This document shows, in pieces, positions 7,409 through 14,714 of a stretch of DNA of 64,000 nucleotides; the stretch's first letter is position 1; every line of letters begins with the position of its first letter. The stretch is from Amycolatopsis nivea (GTDB lineage Bacteria > Actinomycetota > Actinomycetes > Mycobacteriales > Pseudonocardiaceae): positions 62,001 to 126,000 of the forward strand of contig NZ_SDLT01000014.1 in NCBI RefSeq assembly GCF_004522235.1, read 5' to 3'. The notes beneath the pieces were generated by a model. It ran no database searches, was not told the origin of the DNA, and was given only the letters and a program-made list of their open reading frames with translations. Position numbers and translations under genes: made by a program.

Positions 7409-9178
7409 GTGAGCAAGGAAGTCGTGGTGTCGGGGGTGACCGTCGAGGCCGCCGGGAATCCCATCGTCCGGGAGATCGGCTTCGAACTCGGCCGGGGCGA
7501 GGTCCTCGGCGTGGTCGGCGAGTCAGGGTCCGGAAAAAGCACGCTCGCGCTCGCGTTGCTGGGCTTCGCCAGGTCCGGCGCGAAGATCACGGGCGGACAG
7601 GTCGTGGTCGACGGGGTGAATCTGCTTTCCTTGCCCGCCGCGGAATTGCGTCGTGCGCGAGGCCGGAGAGTCGCGTACGTGCCCCAGGATCCGGCTACCG
7701 CGCTGAACCCGGCCCTGCGTGTCTCGACCCAGCTGACCGAGGGATCGGGCCAGCTGCTGCCCCAGGTACGACAGCTGCTGGACACCGTCGGACTGCCCGG
7801 CGACGACGCGTTCCTGCGCCGCCGCCCGCGTCAACTGTCCGGCGGCCAGCAGCAACGGGTCGCCATCGCGATGGCCGTCGCCGCCGGGCCGCGGCTGATC
7901 GTGCTCGACGAACCGACGACCGGACTCGACGTCGCCACCCAATCCCGCGTGCTCGGCCTGGTCCGGGACCTGTGCCGGACCCGCGACCTGGCGGCGATCT
8001 ACGTGTCGCACGATCTCGCGGTGGTCTCCGACGTCGCCGACCAGGTGATGGTGATGTACGGCGGCGAGGTCGTCGAACACGGCCCCGCCCGCGAGGTCCT
8101 GACCCGCGCCGCGCACCCCTACACGCGGGCTCTGCTGGCGGCCGTCCCCTCCGCAACCCACCGGCAGCGGCTGGTCCCCATCCGCGGCCGAGCGCCCGGT
8201 ATCGACGATCCTCGTGCCGGGTGCGTCTTCGCACCACGCTGCGATCACGCCACGACCGCTTGCGGCACAACACATCCGGCGCTGACTCGCTCGGCTTCGG
8301 GCACTCTCGCACGGTGCATCCGCGCGGACGAAGTAGCTCAGACTGCGCGAAGCGTGCCGCGCGCACCCGAGCCGGACCCACCTGCCGCGGACCAAGCGGC
8401 GCTGTTATCGGTCTCCGGCCTGAACGCCAGCTACCGCGGACGACAGGTCGTCTTCGACGTCTCCTTCGACCTGCGGCCCGGCCAATGCCTCGCGGTCGTC
8501 GGCGAATCCGGCAGCGGCAAGACCACCATGTCGCGGTGCCTGGCCGGACTGCACACCGAGCAGCAAGGTTCGGTGATCTTCGAAGGCAAGCCAGTCCCGC
8601 CCGCCGCCGCCCGGCGAGATTCCCGTACCCGGCGCGAACTGCAGTACGTTTTCCAGAACCCCTATGGCTCGTTGAGTCCACATCGGACGGTCGAGGACGG
8701 TCTGCTGGTCCCCCTGCGGCACTATTTCGGCGTAACCGCCCGCGAAGGCCGCCGCCGGGCCCGCGCCGCACTCGACCGCGTCGAGATCCCCGCCCGGCTG
8801 GGCGGCCGCTACCCGGCGGAACTGTCCGGCGGACAACGCCAGCGAGTCGCGATCGCCCGGGCGCTGGTATGCGAGCCGAAACTGATCATCTGCGACGAGG
8901 TGACGTCCGCTTTGGACGTTTCCGTGCAAGCGTCCGTGGTGGAATTGCTGCGCTCATTGATGAACGACGGACCCTCGATGATCTTCGTGACGCATAATCT
9001 CGCGGTCGTGCGCAGCATTTCGGACGAGGTCGTCGTGCTCAGCGAAGGCCGGGCCGTCGAGTCAGGACGGACTGACCAGGTACTCGCCGCGCCGTCGCAT
9101 CCGTACACGCGGAGCCTGCTCGCCGCAACACTGGAGGTCCCTACGAGCTGGCGCGGCGATAGCGGATGTGGGTGGTGA
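7409..9178 (+). CDS. ABC importer ATPase, fused DppD-DppF type
   Basis: 589 residues with two complete nucleotide-binding domains in one chain. Domain 1 has Walker A GESGSGKST (about residue 35), signature LSGGQQQR and Walker B LIVLDEPTT, then an oligopeptide-transporter C-terminal extension with cysteines (GCVFAPRCDHATTACG). Domain 2 starts near residue 330 with Walker A GESGSGKTT, LSGGQRQR and LIICDEVTSALD. In most systems these are separate DppD and DppF subunits; here one polypeptide supplies both sites to power the DppB/DppC pair. The start is GTG, 1 bp after the previous stop. The 3' end overlaps the convergent reductase gene by 38 bp. Confidence 0.93.
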   Translation: MSKEVVVSGVTVEAAGNPIVREIGFELGRGEVLGVVGESGSGKSTLALALLGFARSGAKITGGQVVVDGVNLLSLPAAELRRARGRRVAYVPQDPATALNPALRVSTQLTEGSGQLLPQVRQLLDTVGLPGDDAFLRRRPRQLSGGQQQRVAIAMAVAAGPRLIVLDEPTTGLDVATQSRVLGLVRDLCRTRDLAAIYVSHDLAVVSDVADQVMVMYGGEVVEHGPAREVLTRAAHPYTRALLAAVPSATHRQRLVPIRGRAPGIDDPRAGCVFAPRCDHATTACGTTHPALTRSASGTLARCIRADEVAQTARSVPRAPEPDPPAADQAALLSVSGLNASYRGRQVVFDVSFDLRPGQCLAVVGESGSGKTTMSRCLAGLHTEQQGSVIFEGKPVPPAAARRDSRTRRELQYVFQNPYGSLSPHRTVEDGLLVPLRHYFGVTAREGRRRARAALDRVEIPARLGGRYPAELSGGQRQRVAIARALVCEPKLIICDEVTSALDVSVQASVVELLRSLMNDGPSMIFVTHNLAVVRSISDEVVVLSEGRAVESGRTDQVLAAPSHPYTRSLLAATLEVPTSWRGDSGCGW

Positions 9179-9749
9179 GCGGCGAATGCAGCACCTCGAC
9201 GGGCTCGAAACCGAAGGATTCCACCCCGTCGAACATGCTCTCGCCCGACCCGAGCAGCACGGGCGCGATGTCGAGCGTGAACTCGTCGATCACCCCGGCG
9301 ATCAGCGCCTGCCGAACCGTCGACGCCCCGCCGGCGATGTCGACGCCCCTGTCCCCAGCGGCTTCACACGCCGCTGCGTAGGCGGCGTCGAACCCGTCGG
9401 TGACGAAGTAGAACGTCGTCCCGCCCTCCATCTCGATCGGCTCGTGGTGATGATGAGTCAACACGAACACCGGCGCGTGATACGGCGGTTCGGCGCCCCA
9501 CCAGCCGGACCAGTCCTCGTCCCAGTCGCCGCGGACGGGACCGAACATGTTCCGCCCCATCACATACGCACCCCTGGGCCGCATCAGCCACTCGCTGGCG
9601 GTCTTGTCGGCGTCGGTGGCGCGGGGGTCGCCGATGTGCCAGCCGTGCAACTCCACCCCCCGCTTGCCGAGCGGGTCCTCCCGGCTCTGCGCCGGCCCGG
9701 CGACGAACCCGTCCAGCGACATCGACATGTGACAGGTGGTGTCCGGCAT
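9141..9749 (-). CDS. Dihydrofolate reductase/RibD C-terminal family protein
   Basis: 202 residues. The N-terminus (CHMSMSLDGFVAGPAQS) and the C-terminal GVDIAGGASTVRQALIAGVIDEFTLDIAPVLLGSG pattern mark the RibD C-terminal/DHFR-fold family of NADPH-dependent reductases. YVMGRNMFGPVRGDW in the middle supplies the usual nucleotide-loop. Stand-alone members have mostly unknown substrates (pteridine-like, drug or xenobiotic reduction). A GGAGGT lies upstream of the ATG. The gene is convergent with and overlaps the importer ATPase gene. Confidence 0.88.
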   Translation of the reverse strand: MPDTTCHMSMSLDGFVAGPAQSREDPLGKRGVELHGWHIGDPRATDADKTASEWLMRPRGAYVMGRNMFGPVRGDWDEDWSGWWGAEPPYHAPVFVLTHHHHEPIEMEGGTTFYFVTDGFDAAYAAACEAAGDRGVDIAGGASTVRQALIAGVIDEFTLDIAPVLLGSGESMFDGVESFGFEPVEVLHSPLTTHIRYRRASS

Positions 9750-9852
9750 GGCGGACCTCCCGAGTGATTGCGGTTTGCAAGCGGTTAGGAGGAAGATAGC
9801 ACCGGGGCGGCGGGAACGCCATGCGTCGAGCGGGATCCGGTGCCGCGTCGGC

Positions 9853-11079
9853 TCAGTCAGCCAGCTTGCCCAGGAATGTGGTGGTGCGGTGCCAGGCGAA
9901 GTACGGCTCGGAAGCTTCCCGGTGCGCCCCGCAGCGACGACCGGCCAGGTGCTGCATGCGCAGTTTCAGGCTCCCGGCGGGAAGTTTGCCGAGTTCGACG
10001 GTCCGGATGCAGCCGGTTCCGTCGACCGTCACCCAACCCGCCTCGTAGAGGATGTCGCAGCCGAAGCTGCAGGCGAGCATGGCGATGTCGCGGAGATTCC
10101 GCCGTTCGTCGTCGGTGCAGGCTGCGCGCTTCTTCACGTGCGCGGCGACTAGGAAGTCCACCGGGAACTCATCCCCGCACAACGCACACGGCGCGGTGGT
10201 GCGTCCGTTGGCGAGCAACCGGCGGAGCTTGCGCTGCTCGGTCCGGACTTTGACCTGCGCCCGCACGTCCAGCTCGCCGTAATGGACGTCCGTCGCGTCG
10301 GGTTCGGCGGCAGAGCTGTGCAACGTCACCGTTGCCGGGGAGGTGGTGGTCGTGACATGCGGCAGAGTGGCAAGGACTGCCCCGACGAAAGCGCTCCGGT
10401 GACCGAGTTCTTCCACGGAAACCTGGATCTTGCCGCGCGCGGTGAGCACGTCCAGCCCGTACTGGATGTCGACGAGCGGGACGGCCTGCCCGCCCGGGGA
10501 CCGGTCGGTGCCCACCAGCACCGAGCCGTCCTCGACATCGATGATCCGGTTCTCCTTGCCGGTGACCGTCCGGATCGTCTCGCCCTTGAGGCTGCGGAGC
10601 AGGTCGCCCACCAGGGCCTCGCTCGCCGAGGGTGCGGCGAGATCCGCCTCGAGCTGCGCCGCGTCGCCCGGCCCGCAACCCGGAACCTCCAGCCGCAGCT
10701 CGATCCGCTTCTGGTTGTTGCCCTCTTTCGCTGCGCCGTTTTTCAGGCCGACCCTCCCGGACGCCCGGGTGATCTGCCGCCGCACCTGCCCGATGTCGCG
10801 CTCTTCAGCCAAATGGATCGGAACCGGGACGATGCTGCGCTCTTCCTCCGGCAGGCGGGTGGCCTGCGACGACGCCACCACGCCGGAGACCACGACCGCT
10901 TGCCGGTCCCGAAGGCGGCGGAGCAACAACGTCAAGGCCTCGTTGTACTGATTGTTGCGCGGCTGCGGCCCGGCGCTCCGGCCGCCTGCACTCTCCATGA
11001 CCAGGCTCAACCGCTCGCCGTCGGAAACCACGGAGAACTCCGCGTTCAGCTCACTGCCGTCGTCTTTGCGCGCAAACAC
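9853..11079 (-). CDS. HNH nuclease with N-terminal recognition-like domain
   Basis: 408 residues, GTG start with GGAAAG upstream. The C-terminal third carries an HNH fold: CALCGDEFPVDFLVAAHVKK (about residues 293-312) gives the zinc-like CxxC and the catalytic-type AAH. It is followed by CTDDERRNL and a CSFGCDILYEAGWVTVD tail, as in restriction-type HNH enzymes. The first 280 residues contain a PRNNQYNEALTLLLRRL helix and SGVVASSQATRLPEEER, a pattern I associate with actinobacterial HNH proteins of the ScoMcrA-like (modification-dependent restriction) type, but this is from memory. No methyltransferase is adjacent, consistent with a solitary type IV-like enzyme. Specificity is unknown. Confidence 0.65.
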   Translation of the reverse strand: MFARKDDGSELNAEFSVVSDGERLSLVMESAGGRSAGPQPRNNQYNEALTLLLRRLRDRQAVVVSGVVASSQATRLPEEERSIVPVPIHLAEERDIGQVRRQITRASGRVGLKNGAAKEGNNQKRIELRLEVPGCGPGDAAQLEADLAAPSASEALVGDLLRSLKGETIRTVTGKENRIIDVEDGSVLVGTDRSPGGQAVPLVDIQYGLDVLTARGKIQVSVEELGHRSAFVGAVLATLPHVTTTTSPATVTLHSSAAEPDATDVHYGELDVRAQVKVRTEQRKLRRLLANGRTTAPCALCGDEFPVDFLVAAHVKKRAACTDDERRNLRDIAMLACSFGCDILYEAGWVTVDGTGCIRTVELGKLPAGSLKLRMQHLAGRRCGAHREASEPYFAWHRTTTFLGKLAD

Positions 11080-11118
11080 GAGATCAGCTTTCCAGACCTG
11101 GCCTGCCGCCGTCGACGA

Positions 11119-11655
11119 TCAGAACAGCGAACCCGCCCCGATCGCCGCGCATACCGACAAGAACAGTCCGCCCACCGCGAAGCCTAGGGGTTTCTGCCGC
11201 CATGCCGTGTGCCGGTCCAGGGCGTACCACCCCGGGCCGGTCAGCAGCAATGCCAACGCCATCGCCGCGAGGGTCAGTTCCAGTTCGAATCCCGGGCCGC
11301 TGGTGCCGAACAGGCCGCCTGACCACTTCACCCGGACCGCGCTGATCGCGACGCCCAGCAGGCCTGCCGCGGCGAGCGGGGTCAGCAGGCCCAGCGCCAG
11401 CAGGACCGCGCCGGCGACTTCGGTGATGCCGGTCAGCCAGGTCAGGAATTCGATGTTGTGGCTGAACCCGTAGCCGCGCAACACGTTCTCGAAATGTGCC
11501 ATGCCCGCACCGCCGAACAGGCCGAAGACCTGCGTGAGCCCGTGCGCCCCCATCGCGACCGACAGCATCAGCCGCAGCACCAGCAGACCGAAGTCCAAGC
11601 CGCCATTCTCATCCGACCAACGGGACATGTTCGCCACGCCGGACACCCTAGCCAT
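11119..11655 (-). CDS. DoxX-family membrane protein
   Basis: 178 residues with four predicted transmembrane segments (about residues 20-40, 70-90, 95-115 and 125-145, plus a final hydrophobic stretch). The DoxX signatures FGLLVLRLMLSVAMGAHGLTQVF and GITEVAGAVLLALGLLTPLAA are present. DoxX proteins are small quinone-linked membrane proteins, often tied to redox stress or thiosulfate chemistry. ATG 11655 is given; an ATG at 11628 (MSRWSD...) is an equally plausible start. Monocistronic as far as can be seen. Confidence 0.85.
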   Translation of the reverse strand: MARVSGVANMSRWSDENGGLDFGLLVLRLMLSVAMGAHGLTQVFGLFGGAGMAHFENVLRGYGFSHNIEFLTWLTGITEVAGAVLLALGLLTPLAAAGLLGVAISAVRVKWSGGLFGTSGPGFELELTLAAMALALLLTGPGWYALDRHTAWRQKPLGFAVGGLFLSVCAAIGAGSLF

Positions 11656-11701
11656 CCCGCGGGCCGGTCCCGGCGACCCACCGGACGTGTCGCGGAAACC
11701 G

Positions 11702-12169
11702 TCACGGCGCGGAGGCGGCGCCTTCGGGCAGATAGCTGTCCCGGAAACCGAACGCGCTCGGCGAGGGTCCCTTCTCCCGCAGCAGTTCCAGCCGCTCGAC
11801 GGCCTCCTCGACCGTCGGGACCTGCCCGGCGGGCACCCACCACAACACCTGGAACGGCGCCTTCGGCAGTTCGAACCACTCCGACCGGCGGCGCAGCATG
11901 TCCAGATGGCCGCTGCGGTAGACGTAGTCCCACAGCGCGTCGCGGCTCTCCCAGACCGACATGTTCACCAGGACGTCGTCGCCGAGCGAGGTCCGCAGCG
12001 AGGTCGCGTCGTTGCCGCCGTCCTCGACCAGACGCCACACGAAGCCGGGCGCGTTGTCGGCGACCTCGTTCAGCGTGTCGAGCATCGACGTGAAGCCGTG
12101 CATCCGAGGGTCTTCGAGGGGATGTCTGAGGATGCCCACGTTGAGCTGGGCGAGGTGATGTTCCGTCAC
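11702..12169 (-). CDS. DUF3291 family protein
   Basis: 155 residues. The opening HHLAQLNVGILRHPLEDPRM and the NMSVWESRDALWDYVYRSGH core match DUF3291, a dimeric alpha+beta-barrel-like family resembling antibiotic-biosynthesis monooxygenases. No catalytic role is established. The GTG start follows GGTGAGGTGA. The gene lies 32 bp downstream of the SufR-like regulator gene on the same strand, so the two may be co-transcribed. Confidence 0.85.
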   Translation of the reverse strand: MTEHHLAQLNVGILRHPLEDPRMHGFTSMLDTLNEVADNAPGFVWRLVEDGGNDATSLRTSLGDDVLVNMSVWESRDALWDYVYRSGHLDMLRRRSEWFELPKAPFQVLWWVPAGQVPTVEEAVERLELLREKGPSPSAFGFRDSYLPEGAASAP

Positions 12170-12201
12170 TCGTTCACCTCACCATCGCCGGACGTTCTAT
12201 G

Positions 12202-12846
12202 TCAACTCTCATTATTTTTAGAAGGCTCGACAACGACGCAGCACAGCCCGGGGCGCGGATCCATCCGGGCGCGCAGGCCTTCGGCGTCGTCGAGCAGTCC
12301 TTCCAGCAGCGCCAGGTTCATGCCGCACACCAGCCCCGGATGCCGTTGCGAGAGGACGTGGAACGGGCAGTTGACGAGGCGCAGGACGTCGCCGTCCTCA
12401 CGCGGTTCGTACCCGCGGGCGGCCAGCAGTTCCTTCGCGGCGGCGAGGTCTTCGACCGGACAAGCGGCGGCGCGGCCCTCGCGGCGGGCGGCGGCTTGAA
12501 GTTCGGTGTCGAGACGGGCGACTTCGGCGACCTCGGCCAGCAGGTCGGCGGCGGTGCGGTAGTCGCGCGCCGGGACGGAGAACTGGCGTTCGGCTCCGGA
12601 CCGGCGGTAGAGCTTCGCCGGGCGACCGGCGCCCGGGCCCGAACGTCCGCTCAGCCGCTTGCTTTCCGTCTCCAGCAGCCCGGCGTCCACGAGTTTGTCG
12701 AGGTGGAAAGCGGCGAGCGTGCGCTGGATCCCGGCCCCCTCGGCCGCCTCGTTCCGGCTCACGTCGTGGTCCTGGGAGACCACGTAGTCGTACAGCCGCC
12801 GCCGGACCGGGTCCTGCAGGACGGCGATCGCCTCGATGTCTTCCAC
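12202..12846 (-). CDS. SufR-like winged-helix regulator with cysteine cluster
   Basis: 214 residues. The N-terminal ArsR/DeoR-like winged helix (about residues 5-85) includes AVLQDPVRRRLYDYV and the recognition helix IQRTLAAFHLDKLVDAGLL. The C-terminal half has cysteines C160, C174, C202 and C203 in the pattern NC-x13-C-x27-CC. The SufR repressors that I recall use C-x12-C-x27-C to hold an Fe-S cluster, so this protein may be an Fe-S or redox sensor of the same fold. Only one ligand spacing differs, by one residue. The GTG start lies 6 nt from a TAGACT -10 box with no ribosome-binding site, so the mRNA is probably leaderless. DUF3291 is the likely co-transcribed target. Confidence 0.8.
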   Translation of the reverse strand: MEDIEAIAVLQDPVRRRLYDYVVSQDHDVSRNEAAEGAGIQRTLAAFHLDKLVDAGLLETESKRLSGRSGPGAGRPAKLYRRSGAERQFSVPARDYRTAADLLAEVAEVARLDTELQAAARREGRAAACPVEDLAAAKELLAARGYEPREDGDVLRLVNCPFHVLSQRHPGLVCGMNLALLEGLLDDAEGLRARMDPRPGLCCVVVEPSKNNES

Positions 12847-12858
12847 GCCGCCAGTCTA
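12847..12858 (-). promoter_or_regulatory. Leaderless -10 of the SufR-like gene
   Basis: On the minus strand TAGACT-GGCGGC runs straight into the GTG start. The same 12 bases precede the MarR start at 13378. Confidence 0.5.
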
Positions 12859-12877
12859 AGAACAACGACAATGCGCG

Positions 12878-13378
12878 TTAGAGGACGCCGCTCCCCTTCG
12901 AGCTCCTCCGCGTCGAGACCGACCGGGGCGGCTCGGCGCGCATGTGGTCGCGGACGCGGGTCATGATGCCGCCCAGCGCGTCCAGGTCCGAAGTGGACAG
13001 TGGAGCGAACAGCAACCGGCGGACGGCGTCGATGTGCCCGGGAAGCACCTTCGCGACCAGCTCCCGCCCGGCGTCGGTGATGCCGACGACGGTGGCCCGC
13101 TGGTCGTCCGCACTGGGGCCGCGGGTGACCAGGCCCGCCTTTTCGAGCAGGCCCGCCTGGTGAGTCAGGCCGCTGCGGCTGTACACGACGCCGTCGGCCA
13201 GTTCCGTCATCGTGAGCGGTCCGGCGGAGTCGGCGAGCCGGGCGAGGAGTTCGAACTGCACGTAGCTGAGGTCGCCCTCGGCCCGCAGTTGCTGGCTGAC
13301 GGCGTGCTGCAGCAGGCTCACCGCCTCCATGAGTGCGAAATAGGTGTTGAGCTGCTTGGGCTCCAGCGCGTCCGCCAT
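12878..13378 (-). CDS. MarR-family transcriptional regulator
   Basis: 166 residues. The winged helix runs about residues 35-105: LSYVQFELLARLADSAGPLTM, TELADGVVYSRSGLTHQAGL (recognition helix), then the wing GPSADDQRATVVGITDAGREL with the conserved D-x-R. It is divergent from a quinone-reductase-type gene, and the 123 bp between them hold three copies of a TGCTTCGA..TCGAA palindrome, so it is the likely repressor of both genes. The start is 6 nt from a TAGACT -10 box with no ribosome-binding site. Confidence 0.92.
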   Translation of the reverse strand: MADALEPKQLNTYFALMEAVSLLQHAVSQQLRAEGDLSYVQFELLARLADSAGPLTMTELADGVVYSRSGLTHQAGLLEKAGLVTRGPSADDQRATVVGITDAGRELVAKVLPGHIDAVRRLLFAPLSTSDLDALGGIMTRVRDHMRAEPPRSVSTRRSSKGSGVL

Positions 13379-13390
13379 GCCGCCAGTCTA
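13379..13390 (-). promoter_or_regulatory. Leaderless -10 of the MarR gene
   Basis: TAGACT-GGCGGC directly before the ATG on the minus strand, identical to the element before the SufR-like gene at 12847-12858. Confidence 0.5.
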
Positions 13391-13391
13391 G

Positions 13392-13411
13392 ATGCTTCGA
13401 AGTCGAATCAT
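13392..13411. promoter_or_regulatory. MarR operator site A
   Basis: ATGCTTCGAAGTCGAATCAT, an imperfect palindrome next to the MarR -10 box. First of three related sites in this intergenic region. Confidence 0.7.
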
Positions 13412-13440
13412 TGTGGCCGTCCTCACGTCTCCGCGACTTT

Positions 13441-13456
13441 GCTTCGATATCGAAGC
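13441..13456. promoter_or_regulatory. MarR operator site B
   Basis: GCTTCGATATCGAAGC, a perfect 16-bp palindrome midway between the divergent genes. Confidence 0.8.
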
Positions 13457-13466
13457 ATACTCAGAG

Positions 13467-13486
13467 GTGCTTCGACTTCGAAACAC
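13467..13486. promoter_or_regulatory. MarR operator site C
   Basis: GTGCTTCGACTTCGAAACAC, an imperfect palindrome ending 15 bp before the oxidoreductase ATG and just upstream of its ribosome-binding site. Confidence 0.75.
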
Positions 13487-13501
13487 ATTACGGAGGATGT
13501 C

Positions 13502-14431
13502 ATGAAGGCAGTGCGCTACCACCGCTACGGCGGAAGCGAAGTCCTGGCGCTCGAAGAGGCCGAGCGGCCGACGCCCGGCGAGGGGCAGGTGCTCGTCCAG
13601 GTCGCCGCCACCTCGTTCAACCCCGTCGACCTCGGGATCCGGGCGGGCGGCCTGCAGGAGGTGTTTCCCTTGACCTTCCCGCACGTGCCGGGCATCGAGG
13701 TCGCCGGGACGATCGCCGAGCTCGGTCCCCGGGTCGACGGACGCCAGGTCGGCGACCCGGTCGTGGCCTTCCTGCCGATGAACGCCGACGGTGCGGCCGC
13801 CGAGTTCGCCGTCGTTCCCGCTGACGCGCTGGCGGCCGCTCCGAAGACGGTCGAGCTGCCCGACGCCGCCGCGCTGCCGGTCGGCGGATTGACTGCGTGG
13901 CAGGCGCTCTTCGACGACGCTCGCCTGCAAGCGGGCCAGACGATCCTGATCAACGGCGCAGGCGGGGCGGTCGGCGGCTTCGCCGTTCAACTCGCCCATC
14001 AGGCAGGCGCGACGGTGACCGCGACCTCGAGCCCGCGCACCGCGGAACGCCTCCGCGAATACGGAGCCGACCGGATCATCGGGCACCTCGACTTCGCTTC
14101 CGACGCCGGCGACGGAGCGCCGTTCGACGTCGTGCTCAACCTCGTGCCCACCACTCCGGAGGAGGCCGCAGCGCTCGCCGGCCTGGTCGCCGACGGCGGA
14201 GCGCTGGTCAGCACCACCACTCCCCCGCCGGAGAATCCCGGACGCGGCATCCGGACGGCGCGGGTGTTCGTCGCCAGCAACGCCGAGCAACTGGCCGAAC
14301 TCGTCGAGCGCGTCGACGCGGGGACGTTGCGGATCACCGTCGCCGACCGGCGGCCGCTCGCCGATCTCCCCGCAGTGCACGAAGAAGCAGCCTCGGGACG
14401 GCTCATCGGCAAGACCGTCCTCATTCCCTGA
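13502..14431 (+). CDS. NADP-dependent quinone-oxidoreductase-type MDR enzyme
   Basis: 309 residues. ATG 13502 follows GGAGG at 13492-13496. The N-terminal GroES-like domain (VRYHRYGGSEVLALEE, FPHVPGIEVAGTI) lacks the zinc-ligand cysteines of true alcohol dehydrogenases. The Rossmann domain has ILINGAGGAVGGFAVQLAHQAGA (about residues 142-164). This fits zinc-free MDR quinone or enone reductases that use NADPH, often in electrophile or quinone detoxification. The divergent MarR gene and its three operators suggest induction by such compounds. The 3' end has been duplicated downstream. Confidence 0.9.
   Translation: MKAVRYHRYGGSEVLALEEAERPTPGEGQVLVQVAATSFNPVDLGIRAGGLQEVFPLTFPHVPGIEVAGTIAELGPRVDGRQVGDPVVAFLPMNADGAAAEFAVVPADALAAAPKTVELPDAAALPVGGLTAWQALFDDARLQAGQTILINGAGGAVGGFAVQLAHQAGATVTATSSPRTAERLREYGADRIIGHLDFASDAGDGAPFDVVLNLVPTTPEEAAALAGLVADGGALVSTTTPPPENPGRGIRTARVFVASNAEQLAELVERVDAGTLRITVADRRPLADLPAVHEEAASGRLIGKTVLIP
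14307..14431 (+). repeat. Duplicated oxidoreductase 3' end, parent copy
   Basis: The last 41 codons of the oxidoreductase gene. They recur at 14551-14676, 244 bp further on, with point changes and small indels. Confidence 0.9.
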
Positions 14432-14444
14432 AAGCCCCGGTTCG

Positions 14445-14550
14445 AGCCTGCGCCAAACCGGCCGGAGTCGCGCCGAGCCACCAACGCGGGTCCGCGGTTC
14501 CCTCGGTCGTACGGCCGTCGCGGTGGACGAAGAACCGCTCGTCCCGCCCG
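14445..14550. repeat. Duplicated hydrolase 3' end, non-coding remnant
   Basis: Copies 14724-14829, the end of the convergent alpha/beta hydrolase gene, 279 bp away. It lacks the hairpin present beside the parent copy. No reading frame uses it. Confidence 0.9.
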
Positions 14551-14676
14551 AGCGCATCGACGCCGGGACGTTGCAGATCACCGTCACCGACCGGCGGCCG
14601 CTCGCCGATCTCCCGACAGTGCACGAAGAAGCAGCCCGGGACGGCTCGTCGGCAAGACCGTCCTCACTCCATGAAA
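14551..14676 (+). repeat. Duplicated oxidoreductase 3' end, remnant
   Basis: Remnant copy of 14307-14431. The encoded motif VDAGTL.ITV.DRRPLADLP is still readable, but the frame is broken by small indels before the end. Confidence 0.9.
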
Positions 14677-14682
14677 GAGTCC

Positions 14683-14712
14683 GGTTCGAGCGCTGACCCC
14701 AGCGCTCGAACC
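14683..14712. terminator. Bidirectional terminator between oxidoreductase and hydrolase
   Basis: A perfect 13-bp stem, GGTTCGAGCGCTG with CAGCGCTCGAACC, and a 4-nt loop. It sits 2 bp before the hydrolase stop codon and downstream of the duplicated remnants. Confidence 0.7.
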
Positions 14713-14714
14713 GC

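Noticed and set aside
9141..9178. A frameshift at the end of the importer ATPase
   Set aside because: The 38-bp overlap is a normal convergent overlap; both proteins end with plausible family C-termini.
14445..14676. A short extra gene between the oxidoreductase and hydrolase
   Set aside because: All the sequence is explained by duplicated ends of the two flanking genes, with broken frames.
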